From BP-133 sp040756995 (lineage in GTDB: Bacteria > Actinomycetota > Acidimicrobiia > IMCC26256 > BP-133), in assembly GCA_040756995.1 (NCBI GenBank), contig JBFLYK010000072.1, positions 1 through 30,977 on the forward strand: a DNA stretch of 30,977 bases, written 5' to 3'. The notes under the pieces are model-generated. The model worked only from the letters and a program-made list of their open reading frames with translations. It had not been told where the DNA came from and did no database searches. Both the position numbers and the translations under genes were made by a program. How positions within the stretch are numbered: the first letter of the stretch is position 1; every line of letters starts with the position of its first letter. This document shows positions 1 to 7,087 of this stretch, piece by piece.

Positions 1-943
1 GCTGCTCGGGCTGGCCGGGAGCGGGCGGCTGCCCGGGCGGGGGCGGTGGGGCGGGGGGCGGGTCGGGTGGGAGCGGGGTGGCCGGGCGCTTGCCGCCGAT
101 CAGGTAGACGGGCGTGCGGTTCGGGACGTGGTCGAACAGCCAGCGGGACACGTGCATCGGCACCCGGACGCAACCGTGAGAGGCGGGGTAGCCCGGCACC
201 GACGGCGAACCGTGAATGGCGTAGCCGCCGTAGAAGTACAGCGGGTCGTAGAGCAGGCCGAGGTAGCTCTTGCGCTTGCCCTTGATCCGGCGCTCGATCC
301 GGAAGGAACCGCTGGGCGTGACGGCCACGCCGCAGATGCCGTCTTCGCAGTAGCGCTTCCCGTTGCCGGTGGAGACCGGGATGATGCGCTGCAGCACTCC
401 GTCCTTCCAGAAGAAGAGGACCTGGCGCTTGAGGTCGACCTCGATGCGGGTCGGGCCGCCGTCGGGCAGCATCGGGGCCGGGTCAGTGGCGGCGGCGATG
501 GCGCCCAGCACGTCGAGCGTCGCCCGGCCGTTGCGGGGCAGGCCGTGCACCTTCTGGAAGGCCATCACGGCCGAGGTCACTGCGGGGCCGTAGCGACCGT
601 TGACGGCGCCCGGGACGTAATGGAGGGCCACGAGCCGCTCCTGCAGGGCCCGCACCCGCTCGCCTTGCATGCCCGGCACCAACCGCCCGTCCGCCGGCAC
701 GGTCGTGGTCGTCGTACTGGGGACCGGGGCCGCCGTCGGGGTCGGTACGGCGGACGTCGTGGTGGTCGGAGGAGCGGTCGTGGTCGGAGCGGCGGTGGTG
801 CCCGTCGTGGCGACGGCGGCCTCGGGCTCTGGCATGGCCTCGGCATCGCTGCGACCGTCGTTGGTGCATCCGGTGAGGGCGAGCAGCAGCGCCATGCCCG
901 CCGCCGCGACCCGCGTCGGGGCCGAAGGCACCCACTCCGACAT
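1..943 (-). CDS. L,D-transpeptidase lipoprotein (YkuD domain), 3' end beyond window
   Basis: The visible 314 residues form a secreted peptidoglycan cross-linking enzyme. Residues 12-26 are a lipoprotein signal ending in a lipobox LTGC with Cys26 as the lipidation site. A Thr/Pro-rich linker follows (about 40-85), then a peptidoglycan-binding helical domain (about 88-150) and a YkuD catalytic domain (about 165-283). The active-site motif SHGCVRV has the nucleophile Cys258 with His256 beside it, and a conserved HGSP lies at 244-247. By family knowledge such enzymes make 3-3 cross-links between stem peptides outside the membrane. The C-terminus becomes Pro-rich and leaves the window at base 1, so the stop is not seen. 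The ATG at 943 is the first start that gives a lipoprotein signal; its ribosome site is poor (a GGAGG lies 17 bases upstream). A twin palindromic operator lies just upstream. Confidence 0.93.
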   Translation of the reverse strand, partial: MSEWVPSAPTRVAAAGMALLLALTGCTNDGRSDAEAMPEPEAAVATTGTTAAPTTTAPPTTTTSAVPTPTAAPVPSTTTTTVPADGRLVPGMQGERVRALQERLVALHYVPGAVNGRYGPAVTSAVMAFQKVHGLPRNGRATLDVLGAIAAATDPAPMLPDGGPTRIEVDLKRQVLFFWKDGVLQRIIPVSTGNGKRYCEDGICGVAVTPSGSFRIERRIKGKRKSYLGLLYDPLYFYGGYAIHGSPSVPGYPASHGCVRVPMHVSRWLFDHVPNRTPVYLIGGKRPATPLPPDPPPAPPPPPGQPPAPGQPEQ

Positions 944-974
944 GCAGGCCGCGGCTCGGCCCTCCGGGCCAAAG

Positions 975-1028
975 CGCAACCGGTTGCGGATTGACTCCAA
1001 ATCCGGCACTCGACCGCAACCGGTTGCG
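975..1028. promoter_or_regulatory. Twin LacI-type operators over a possible promoter
   Basis: The perfect 14-base palindrome CGCAACCGGTTGCG occurs twice, at 975-988 and 1015-1028, with centres 40 bp apart. The central CG with flanking AAC/GTT halves is the style of LacI/GalR-family operators. On the minus strand a weak -35 (TTGCGG, 1019-1014) overlaps the distal copy. A weak -10 (GTCAAT, 995-990) sits just before the proximal copy, so a repressor bound to both would cover the promoter of the L,D-transpeptidase gene. The palindromes are seen directly; the regulator family and the promoter are inferred. Confidence 0.7.
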
Positions 1029-1113
1029 CTTTCGACCGCGCCAACAGGCGGCCCGGGCGATCGCCAGGGCCGGGCGGCGGCCTGGCTGGCGGCAGACCGT
1101 GGCACGGGCGGGT

Positions 1114-1133
1114 CGGCCGCCGGGCGGCGGCCG
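1114..1133 (-). terminator. GC-rich hairpin after the TIM-barrel gene
   Basis: An 8-bp perfect stem (CGGCCGCC / GGCGGCCG) closes a GGGC loop about 60 bases beyond the stop codon of the upstream gene on the minus strand. No T-run follows. It may stop or stabilise that transcript. Confidence 0.4.
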
Positions 1134-1214
1134 GCCCGGGGGACGGCGCTCAGCTCCGGCCCTCCCGGATGGCGGCCCGGGGGACGGCGCTCAGCTCCTG
1201 GCCTCCCGGATGGC
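1133..1214. repeat. 41-bp tandem duplication over the 3' end of a gene
   Basis: Two head-to-tail 41-bp copies (1133-1173 and 1174-1214) differ at only two or three bases. The second copy encodes the last residues and the TGA stop of the TIM-barrel protein. The first copy is a relic of the same coding end placed after the stop, still readable as IREGRS and stop. It looks like a recent slippage or unequal-exchange duplication with no effect on the protein. Confidence 0.8.
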
Positions 1215-2183
1215 GGCCCAGTGGTCGGGCGTGGCGAGGTGCCAGACCCAGAACGAGTACGTGGTCACGCCCCGGGCTTGCGCGGCCTGGATGAAACGCA
1301 CGAGTTGCTCCTTCGGCGGAGGGCCGATCGGCCGGCCATCAACCGCAGGATCGTAGGCCTGCCCGACCGGCATGACCGGCTTGCCCAGCCCGACCAGGTC
1401 CGCCACGGCCTGCTCGACCTCGGCGACGGGGTCGCGGGCCAGCCAGTAGACCATCGGAGCCACGGCGTCGAACTGCCGCACGATCTCGGCGAACGGGAAG
1501 CCCCGGTTGTACCGGGGCCGGGGCACGGTGGCGATCAGGGGATAGGTGGGGCCGACCAGCTCCCGCAGCCGGCGGCTGTAGGTGTCGGCCACCGGGACCG
1601 AGATGTTCACGCCCTCGTGCCGGGTCTCGATGTCGGCCGAGAAGGCGTCCATCCGGTGCCCGTCCGGAGTGGTGTAGGCGATGGCCGCCGCCGCCCGCCG
1701 GGCGTCGGCCTCGGCGTCGAACAGGTAGGGGAAGTCCCAGCCGACGACGGCCAGGCCGGCGGCGTGGGCCACGGGCAGCAGCCGGTCGAGTTCCGCCTGG
1801 GCGTAGAACCCGTCCTTGGAGGAGCCGACCCGGAGGTACACGTGGGACAGCCCTGTCTCCTTGGCCTTGGCCACCATCGCCGCCGGGTCGCCCCCCGCCG
1901 CCAGACGGAAGTAGTGCAGCCACATCCCCTTCCCCTTCGGCAGGGCCGGGGCGGGGGGCGCCGGTGGAGCAGGAGGCACGGCCAGCGCCCTGACCGGGGT
2001 GACGGCCGCCGCCGGCTCCACCGCCGCCGAGGCGGGTTCCGGTCGCGGTTGGGCCAGCACCATGACGCCGGCGAAGCCCAGCAGGGTCAGCAGCAGGCCG
2101 AGGACTCCGGCCACGGTCCCGGAGCCGGCGCCGACACGCTCAACGATCGGAACGCCAGCCGGCCGGTCGAGGACCGAAATCAC
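1191..2183 (-). CDS. Membrane-anchored TIM-barrel, glycoside hydrolase-like protein
   Basis: A 330-residue protein with one N-terminal membrane segment (about 25-46, rich in Leu/Gly/Val), an Ala/Pro-rich linker to about residue 88, and an extracytoplasmic domain. That domain alternates hydrophobic strands and helices as a TIM barrel does: GMWLHYF, HVYLRVG, AVVGWDFPYLF, FSADIET, LIATVPR, VAPMVYW, VMPVGQA and YSFWVW are the likely strand ends. The DIE in the fourth strand recalls the acidic motif of GH18/GH25-type barrels, but I cannot assign a family or substrate. The GTG start at 2183 is supported by a TAAATT -10 box 8 bases upstream, implying a leaderless message. The 3' end overlaps a tandem duplication. 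Confidence 0.8.
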   Translation of the reverse strand: MISVLDRPAGVPIVERVGAGSGTVAGVLGLLLTLLGFAGVMVLAQPRPEPASAAVEPAAAVTPVRALAVPPAPPAPPAPALPKGKGMWLHYFRLAAGGDPAAMVAKAKETGLSHVYLRVGSSKDGFYAQAELDRLLPVAHAAGLAVVGWDFPYLFDAEADARRAAAAIAYTTPDGHRMDAFSADIETRHEGVNISVPVADTYSRRLRELVGPTYPLIATVPRPRYNRGFPFAEIVRQFDAVAPMVYWLARDPVAEVEQAVADLVGLGKPVMPVGQAYDPAVDGRPIGPPPKEQLVRFIQAAQARGVTTYSFWVWHLATPDHWAAIREARS

Positions 2184-2191
2184 AAGCTTGT

Positions 2192-2197
2192 AATTTA
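2192..2197 (-). promoter_or_regulatory. -10 box for leaderless TIM-barrel gene
   Basis: TAAATT on the minus strand ends 8 bases before the GTG start at 2183, the spacing expected when transcription starts at or next to the start codon. No clear -35 box is seen. Confidence 0.5.
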
Positions 2198-2202
2198 GTG
2201 GT

Positions 2203-2222
2203 CACCTCCCCGACGGGAGGTG
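2203..2222 (-). terminator. Perfect 8-bp hairpin after the rlmN operon
   Basis: CACCTCCC and GGGAGGTG pair around a CGAC loop, six bases past the stop of the small membrane protein and just upstream of the next gene's -10 box. There is no T-run, so it may be a weak terminator or an upstream element of the following promoter. Confidence 0.45.
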
Positions 2223-2227
2223 GACCC

Positions 2228-2566
2228 CTAGGAGAACCAGATCTTCTGGTACTCCCGGCTCTGGGGGTGGAGGATCAGCGCCAGCAGGGCCACCGAGAAC
2301 ATCAGCTCGATGGTGTTGTGGCGGATCACGGAGTCGATGGTGCTGCCGGCCACGAGGTCGACCAGGCGGAGGATGGCCACCGCCAGGGCGAGGCCGTAGC
2401 CCCACTTTTTGCCGTTGGCGATGCCGTAGCCGGCGGCGCCGTACCCCGCGGCGTAGAGCAGCACGAGGCCCAGGAAGTAGAAGGCGCCCTGGAAGTAGAG
2501 CACCAGCGTGGCCATCTGGAGCGTCTGGGGTTGAGAGGGGTCGAAGAAGCGCTGCGGTCCGGCCAC
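2228..2566 (-). CDS. Small integral membrane protein, third gene of mshD-rlmN operon
   Basis: A 112-residue hydrophobic protein with about four membrane segments: two near the N-terminus (around 21-40 and 38-55), one around 60-77 and one around 88-103, ending in a short polar tail. I do not recognise the family. The GTG start at 2566 is chosen because a GGAGG lies 9 bases upstream inside the end of rlmN, and the rlmN stop is only two bases before it. An internal ATG about 19 codons downstream is the alternative. Placement right behind rlmN means it is almost certainly co-transcribed, but nothing in its sequence ties it to tRNA or rRNA methylation. Confidence 0.75.
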   Translation of the reverse strand: MAGPQRFFDPSQPQTLQMATLVLYFQGAFYFLGLVLLYAAGYGAAGYGIANGKKWGYGLALAVAILRLVDLVAGSTIDSVIRHNTIELMFSVALLALILHPQSREYQKIWFS

Positions 2567-2568
2567 GG

Positions 2569-3648
2569 TCAGGATCCTCCTCGTCGCTGCAACATTGTGA
2601 CAGGAGCACCCCGGCCGGAGGGGGCCGTAGGAGCGTGGCGGGTGCGCAGCTGGCCGCAGGCGGCGTCGATCTCCGTGCCCCGGTTGCGCCGGATCGTGGC
2701 CCCCACGCCACCCTGGCGAAGCCGTTCGGCGAAGGCCGCCACCTTGCGGGGTGGGCTGGCCGGCGCCCCGAACCCCGGCGTGGGATTGAGCGGGATGAGG
2801 TTCACGTGGGCCGCCGGGGAGAAGCCCCGGAGGCGCCGGGCCAGGGCGTCGGCCTGGGCCGGCGAGTCGTTGACGCCGCCGATCATGGCGTACTCGAAGC
2901 TGAGGCGGCGCCCCGAGTGGGCGAGGTAGTCGCGGGCGGCGCTCAGCACCTCGTCGAGCGGGTAGCGCCGGTTCAACGGCACGAGCTCGTCCCGCAGGGC
3001 GTCGTCGGGAGCGTGGAGCGACACGGCCAGCGTGACCGGCAGGCGCTCTCGGGCCAGCCGCCGCATCCCCGGAACGACGCCGACGGTCGACACCGTGATG
3101 TGGCGGGCGGAGATCCCGAGGTCGTCGTGGAGGCGCTCCACCGCCGTCCAGGTGGCGTCGAAGTTGGCCAGCGGCTCGCCCATCCCCATGAACACGACAT
3201 TGCCGACCCGCTGGGGGCTGGCGTGCTGCGCCCGCACCACCTGCTCCACGACCTCCCCGGCGCTGAGGTGGCGCTCGAAGCCGGCCTGGCCGGTAGCGCA
3301 GAACGTGCACCCCATGGCGCACCCCGCCTGGGTCGAGACGCAGACCGTCGCCCGGGCCGGGTAGAGCATCAGCACGGTCTCCACCGAGGCGCCGTCCGCG
3401 CCGGCCCACAGCCACTTCAGCGTCTCGCCCTGGTCGGCGGAGCTCCGGTGGACGGGCGTGAGGGCCAGCGGCAATGCCTCCGCCAGGCGCTGCCGCAACG
3501 CCAGGCTGAGGTCGGTCAGCTCCTCCAGCGGAGCTCGCCGACGGTACAAACCGTCCCAGATCTGGCCCAGCCGGTAGCGGGGCTCACCCCAGCCGGAGAG
3601 CAGCTCGGCGATCTCCCCGGAACTGGCGCCGTAGCGGGTCGACGACAT
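2569..3648 (-). CDS. rlmN: RlmN: dual-specificity 23S rRNA/tRNA adenine C2-methyltransferase
   Basis: A 359-residue radical SAM enzyme that, by family knowledge, makes 2-methyladenosine at position 2503 of 23S rRNA and at position 37 of some tRNAs. The CxxxCxxC cluster motif is at Cys110, Cys114 and Cys117. The two mechanistic cysteines of the family are present at Cys103 (in TVCVSTQ) and Cys331 (in DAACGQL). Other family hallmarks are GMGEPL at 155-160 and HITVSTVG at 183-190. The length is normal. The ATG at 3648 begins 5 bases after the mshD stop. The gene is the middle member of a minus-strand operon and leads directly into a small membrane protein gene. Confidence 0.96.
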   Translation of the reverse strand: MSSTRYGASSGEIAELLSGWGEPRYRLGQIWDGLYRRRAPLEELTDLSLALRQRLAEALPLALTPVHRSSADQGETLKWLWAGADGASVETVLMLYPARATVCVSTQAGCAMGCTFCATGQAGFERHLSAGEVVEQVVRAQHASPQRVGNVVFMGMGEPLANFDATWTAVERLHDDLGISARHITVSTVGVVPGMRRLARERLPVTLAVSLHAPDDALRDELVPLNRRYPLDEVLSAARDYLAHSGRRLSFEYAMIGGVNDSPAQADALARRLRGFSPAAHVNLIPLNPTPGFGAPASPPRKVAAFAERLRQGGVGATIRRNRGTEIDAACGQLRTRHAPTAPSGRGAPVTMLQRRGGS

Positions 3649-3653
3649 CGTCC

Positions 3654-4565
3654 TCAGCGCAGCTCGGCCACGTAGGACCGGTCGATGTGGTGGACCTCGA
3701 AACCAAGGTGGCGGTAGAGGCCGACGGCGCCCTCGTTGGCGGCGTCGACGTACAGCATGCCGGTCGTGATCCCCCGCTCGGCCAGGCTGGCCAGGCCGCC
3801 GAGGACCAGCGCCTTGCCGAGGCCGGTGCCCTGGGCGCTCGGATCGACGGCGATGACGTAGATCTCGCCCAGCCCGTCGGGATGGACCTTCGTCCAGCAG
3901 AAGCCCGTCAGCGCACCGCCGCGCTCGGCGAGGAGAAAGCCGGACGGATCGAACCAGGTCTCGGCCTGCCGCTGGGCCAGGGTCTCCCGGGTCCACCCGC
4001 CCTGTTCGACGTGGCCCTCGAAGGCCCGGTTGTTGACGGCCAGGAAGACGTCCTCGTCCCGGCCGGGCACGAAGCGGCGCACGACGGTGCCGGCCGGCCA
4101 GCGGGGCGCCTCGGGATGGGGCAGCGGGCGGCGCATCTGGAACAGTTCCCGGCCCCGGGCGAACCCGAGGCGGTGGGCCAGGGCGTCGTGGATCTGCGTG
4201 GGACGAAACACCCAGAAGTGCACGGTGCCGCCGCCGTGTTCGGTGGCGTGCTCCAGCGCCGACTCCACCAGCGCCACCTCGACCCCGATCCCCCGGTGCT
4301 CGGGATCGACGACGACCTCGAGGCCCCAGTGCGGCGGAGGACCGTCGCCCTCGGCCGAGAGATGGGCGTAGCCCACGGGATGGGGGTGGGGCGGATCCTC
4401 GGCGATGAACCCGGTGAAGCGGGGACGGCCACCGTGCACGAGGTCGAGCCACTTGTGCTCCCCCAGCGCCTGGTGGTCGTCGAACCGGCCCACTGCCTCG
4501 AGGAGGTCGCGCACCTCGGCCAGGTCGGCCTCGCTGATATCACCCACGACGCGCACTTTGATCAT
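3654..4565 (-). CDS. mshD: MshD: mycothiol synthase
   Basis: A 303-residue double-GNAT acetyltransferase that carries out the last step of mycothiol synthesis, adding the acetyl group to the cysteinyl amine of desacetylmycothiol. The N-terminal GNAT half covers about residues 1-150 (acetyl-CoA loop near DPEHRGIG), and the C-terminal half covers about 155-303 (loop DPSAQGTGLG). The signature NNRAFEGHVEQGGWT in the middle is characteristic of MshD. Mycothiol is confined to Actinobacteria, so this gene is the best taxonomic marker in the window. The ATG at 4565 has a TAACCT -10 box 8 bases upstream, implying a leaderless transcript. First gene of an operon with rlmN. Confidence 0.95.
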   Translation of the reverse strand: MIKVRVVGDISEADLAEVRDLLEAVGRFDDHQALGEHKWLDLVHGGRPRFTGFIAEDPPHPHPVGYAHLSAEGDGPPPHWGLEVVVDPEHRGIGVEVALVESALEHATEHGGGTVHFWVFRPTQIHDALAHRLGFARGRELFQMRRPLPHPEAPRWPAGTVVRRFVPGRDEDVFLAVNNRAFEGHVEQGGWTRETLAQRQAETWFDPSGFLLAERGGALTGFCWTKVHPDGLGEIYVIAVDPSAQGTGLGKALVLGGLASLAERGITTGMLYVDAANEGAVGLYRHLGFEVHHIDRSYVAELR

Positions 4566-4573
4566 CGAAGGGC

Positions 4574-4579
4574 AGGTTA
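4574..4579 (-). promoter_or_regulatory. -10 box for leaderless mshD
   Basis: TAACCT on the minus strand lies 8 bases before the mshD ATG. It matches TANNNT and the spacing seen at several other genes in this window. Confidence 0.5.
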
Positions 4580-4832
4580 GGACGGGCGCCGCCGGGGCGG
4601 GGACGCCGCCGGGCCAGCGCCGAAGACGCTAAGCGAACCTGAAGCGCCGCCGGAAAAGCAGGAATCGAGGGGGGGACCCTCGTACTCCTAGCCAGACCAA
4701 AAGCGCGGCCGGGCGCCCGCGGTCTCCCCTCATGGTGCCAACCACCGGCCAGAGCGGCGGCAACCCCGCGGTACCCGAGCAGTGACGAAGTCTCCCCCCA
4801 ATCCCCTCGCTCCCCCCTGGAGGACAAGAGAA
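4580..4832 (+). other. Divergent intergenic region with possible structured leader
   Basis: About 250 bases separate mshD from the NHL-repeat gene. They hold a CGAGGG / CCCTCG hairpin with a GGGGA loop (4666-4682), a purine-rich stretch around it, and a GC-rich palindromic stretch near 4700-4722. A good ribosome site, GGAGG, lies 9 bases before the ATG at 4833. I compared the leader by eye with c-di-AMP (ydaO) and c-di-GMP riboswitch hallmarks and could not match either. No clear plus-strand promoter is seen. Confidence 0.35.
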
Positions 4833-7013
4833 ATGTCGTACCCGTCTCAGAAGCGGCTGCGTTCCCGCCGCGGCCTCGCGGCGATGGTCGCGGCGCTGAT
4901 GGCGGCCGGCGCTGGCCTCGCCGCCTCGCCGGGCGCTGACGCTGCGCCCGGCGTTCCCGGCCCGGTCGGCACGATCCACACGATGGCCGGCACAACCCGG
5001 AACTTCCAGCAGGGCGGCCCGGCGACTCACGGCGTGCCCGCCACCGATTCGCAGTGGTCGAACCCCCGCGGCCTGAACTTCGGCCCAAACGGTGACGTCT
5101 ACGTCACCGACGCCCTCAACCACATGGTCCGCCGGATCGACTCGAACGGCATCGCCCACCACGTCGCCGGGACCGGTGTGGCCGGCTTCGCCGGTGACGG
5201 TGGCCCGGCGACCGCCGCGCAGCTGAACGAGCCGCACGGTGTCGCCGTCGACTCCGAGGGCAACGTCTACATCGCCGACAGCCAGAACTGCGTGATCCGG
5301 AAGGTCGACGCCGCCACCGGCATCATCAGCCGGTTCGCCGGCACGGGCCAGAAGAAGACCACCGACCCCTCGGACCCGACTCCTCCCTGCACCAAGAGCA
5401 TCAACCACGAGCAGACCGGTCCGGCCCTCCAGGTCTCCCTGGACCAGCCGAAGTCGCTGTACATGACCCGTAAGGGCGGCGACGACGTCCTGTACGTCGC
5501 CGACTTCGGCAACAACATGATCCGGATGATCGACACCGACCCCGCGGCCGGTGAGCCCCAGACCGTGCGCATCGCCGGATCCACCCGCCGGATGCGGTAC
5601 GGCGTGGGCTTCGACAGCAACGCCCTCGACGCCGAGCTGCACCACCCCGAGGGTGTGTGGGTCGACGACAGCGGTGTGGTCTACATCACCGACGGCGGCA
5701 ACCACCTCGTCCGGAAGATCACGAAGCAGGGCAGCGTCTGGAAGATCGCCAACCTGGCCGGCTCCGCGGCCATCGCCGAGCAGCACAAGGACCCGAACGT
5801 GTCGGCGTCCGGCGCCCCCGGCGCCAGCGAGGGTGACGGCGGCCAGGCGATCAACGCCCGGCTGAACGGCCCTCGGGGCATCACCGGTGACAGCGCCGGC
5901 AACCTGTACGTCGCCGAGGAGGACGGGTCCCGGATCCGCCGGATCAACCTGGCCAGCGGCATCATCCAGACGATCGCCGGCGACGGCACCCTTCTCGAGC
6001 AGCGCAACAACGGTGGCTCCCTGCACATCAAGGGTGACCCCAGCGGCAACGCCCTCGAGGCGCAGTTCGCCATGTTGCACGACATCCAGATCAACCCGCA
6101 GGACGGCAGCCTCTGGATCGCCGACAGCCGGAACAACCGTGTCCGGGCCATGGCCGACGTGAAGAGCATCCAGGGCGCCAACATCCCGAACGGCGGTAAC
6201 CCGAACCCCGGCCCCGGCCCCGGCGGCGGTGGCGACCCGGTTCCGGTTCCCGGCAAGTCCGGCTACTGGGCCCTCGGTGCCGACGGGAAGATCTTCCCCT
6301 TCGGTGACGCCCGGGACGCCATGTTCGGCGACCCCAGCGGCCGGATCCCGGCCGGCGCCAAGGCCGTCCACATGGAGCCGACGATCACCGGTCGTGGCTA
6401 CTGGATCACCGACGACCGCGGCAACGTGTACGCCTACGGTGACGCCAAGCACCTCGGTCAGCCGGCCCTGGCGGTGGGCGAGAAGGCCGCCAGCCTGTCC
6501 CGCACCCCGTCGGGCAACGGTTACTGGGTCTTCACCAGCAAGGGGCGTGTCTTCGCCTACGGCGACGCCAAGCACCACAAGGACCTGGCCGGCGTGAAGC
6601 TGAACGGCGACATCCTCGGCTCGATCCCGACCCCGACCGGCAACGGTTACTACATGGTCGGTTCCGACGGTGGTGTGTTCGCCTTCGGTGACGCCGCCTT
6701 CTACGGCTCGATGGGCAACGTGCGGCTGAACAAGCCGGTCATGGCGCTGGTGCCCACCCGCACCAACGACGGCTACTGGCTGGTGGCTTCCGACGGCGGC
6801 ATCTTCGCCTTCGGCAAGGCGCCCTTCCGTGGCTCGCTCGGTGCCGTGAAGCTCAACAAGCCCATCGCCGGCATGGTGCGCTACGGCGCCGGCTACATGA
6901 TGGTGGGTGAAGACGGAGGCATCTTCAACTTCTCCGACAAGCCCTTCGAAGGCTCGCTGGGTGGCAACCCGCCGGCCCGTCCCATCACCTTCGCTGCGAC
7001 CCTCGACAGCTAA
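4833..7013 (+). CDS. Secreted NHL-repeat protein with C-terminal 42-residue GYW repeats
   Basis: A 726-residue exported protein. Residues 1-38 are a Sec-type signal (basic start, Ala-rich core, cleavage after ADA). About 40-455 are NHL-type propeller blades with recurring motifs such as GDVYVTDALNHMVRRID and GNVYIADSQNCVIRKVD, plus the GDGGPAT linker typical of this group. A Gly/Pro/Asn linker follows (about 455-478). The C-terminal third has six repeats of about 42 residues beginning GYW or GYY with a core like SDGGVFAFGDAAFYGS. The same repeat is in the next gene. The ATG at 4833 is preferred over an upstream GTG at 4782 because of its GGAGG and the clean signal peptide. Ligand unknown; a surface scaffold or sensor is plausible. 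Confidence 0.88.
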   Translation: MSYPSQKRLRSRRGLAAMVAALMAAGAGLAASPGADAAPGVPGPVGTIHTMAGTTRNFQQGGPATHGVPATDSQWSNPRGLNFGPNGDVYVTDALNHMVRRIDSNGIAHHVAGTGVAGFAGDGGPATAAQLNEPHGVAVDSEGNVYIADSQNCVIRKVDAATGIISRFAGTGQKKTTDPSDPTPPCTKSINHEQTGPALQVSLDQPKSLYMTRKGGDDVLYVADFGNNMIRMIDTDPAAGEPQTVRIAGSTRRMRYGVGFDSNALDAELHHPEGVWVDDSGVVYITDGGNHLVRKITKQGSVWKIANLAGSAAIAEQHKDPNVSASGAPGASEGDGGQAINARLNGPRGITGDSAGNLYVAEEDGSRIRRINLASGIIQTIAGDGTLLEQRNNGGSLHIKGDPSGNALEAQFAMLHDIQINPQDGSLWIADSRNNRVRAMADVKSIQGANIPNGGNPNPGPGPGGGGDPVPVPGKSGYWALGADGKIFPFGDARDAMFGDPSGRIPAGAKAVHMEPTITGRGYWITDDRGNVYAYGDAKHLGQPALAVGEKAASLSRTPSGNGYWVFTSKGRVFAYGDAKHHKDLAGVKLNGDILGSIPTPTGNGYYMVGSDGGVFAFGDAAFYGSMGNVRLNKPVMALVPTRTNDGYWLVASDGGIFAFGKAPFRGSLGAVKLNKPIAGMVRYGAGYMMVGEDGGIFNFSDKPFEGSLGGNPPARPITFAATLDS

Positions 7014-7030
7014 CTAACCGACCGTCCAGG

Positions 7031-7059
7031 GGCCCCGCTGCGGTTCGCGCAGCGGGGCC
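7031..7059 (+). terminator. Strong hairpin terminator between the two repeat-protein genes
   Basis: A perfect 12-bp GC-rich stem (GGCCCCGCTGCG / CGCAGCGGGGCC) with a GTTCG loop starts 18 bases after the upstream stop and is followed by a pyrimidine-rich tail. It should end or strongly attenuate the upstream transcript before the next gene at 7088. Confidence 0.85.
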
Positions 7060-7087
7060 TCCTGGCCTCCTCTTCCGGAGAGGTGCC

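Noticed and set aside
3649..4452. Long N-terminal extension of the rlmN reading frame into mshD
   Set aside because: The extension is Arg/Pro-rich and overlaps mshD; the family length and N-terminus fit the ATG at 3648.
4580..4832. c-di-AMP or c-di-GMP riboswitch
   Set aside because: The known conserved blocks of these classes could not be placed in the leader.
4629..6578. 649-residue open frame opposite the NHL-repeat gene
   Set aside because: Val/Gly/Asp-rich antisense shadow of an NHL repeat gene; no ribosome site or domain.
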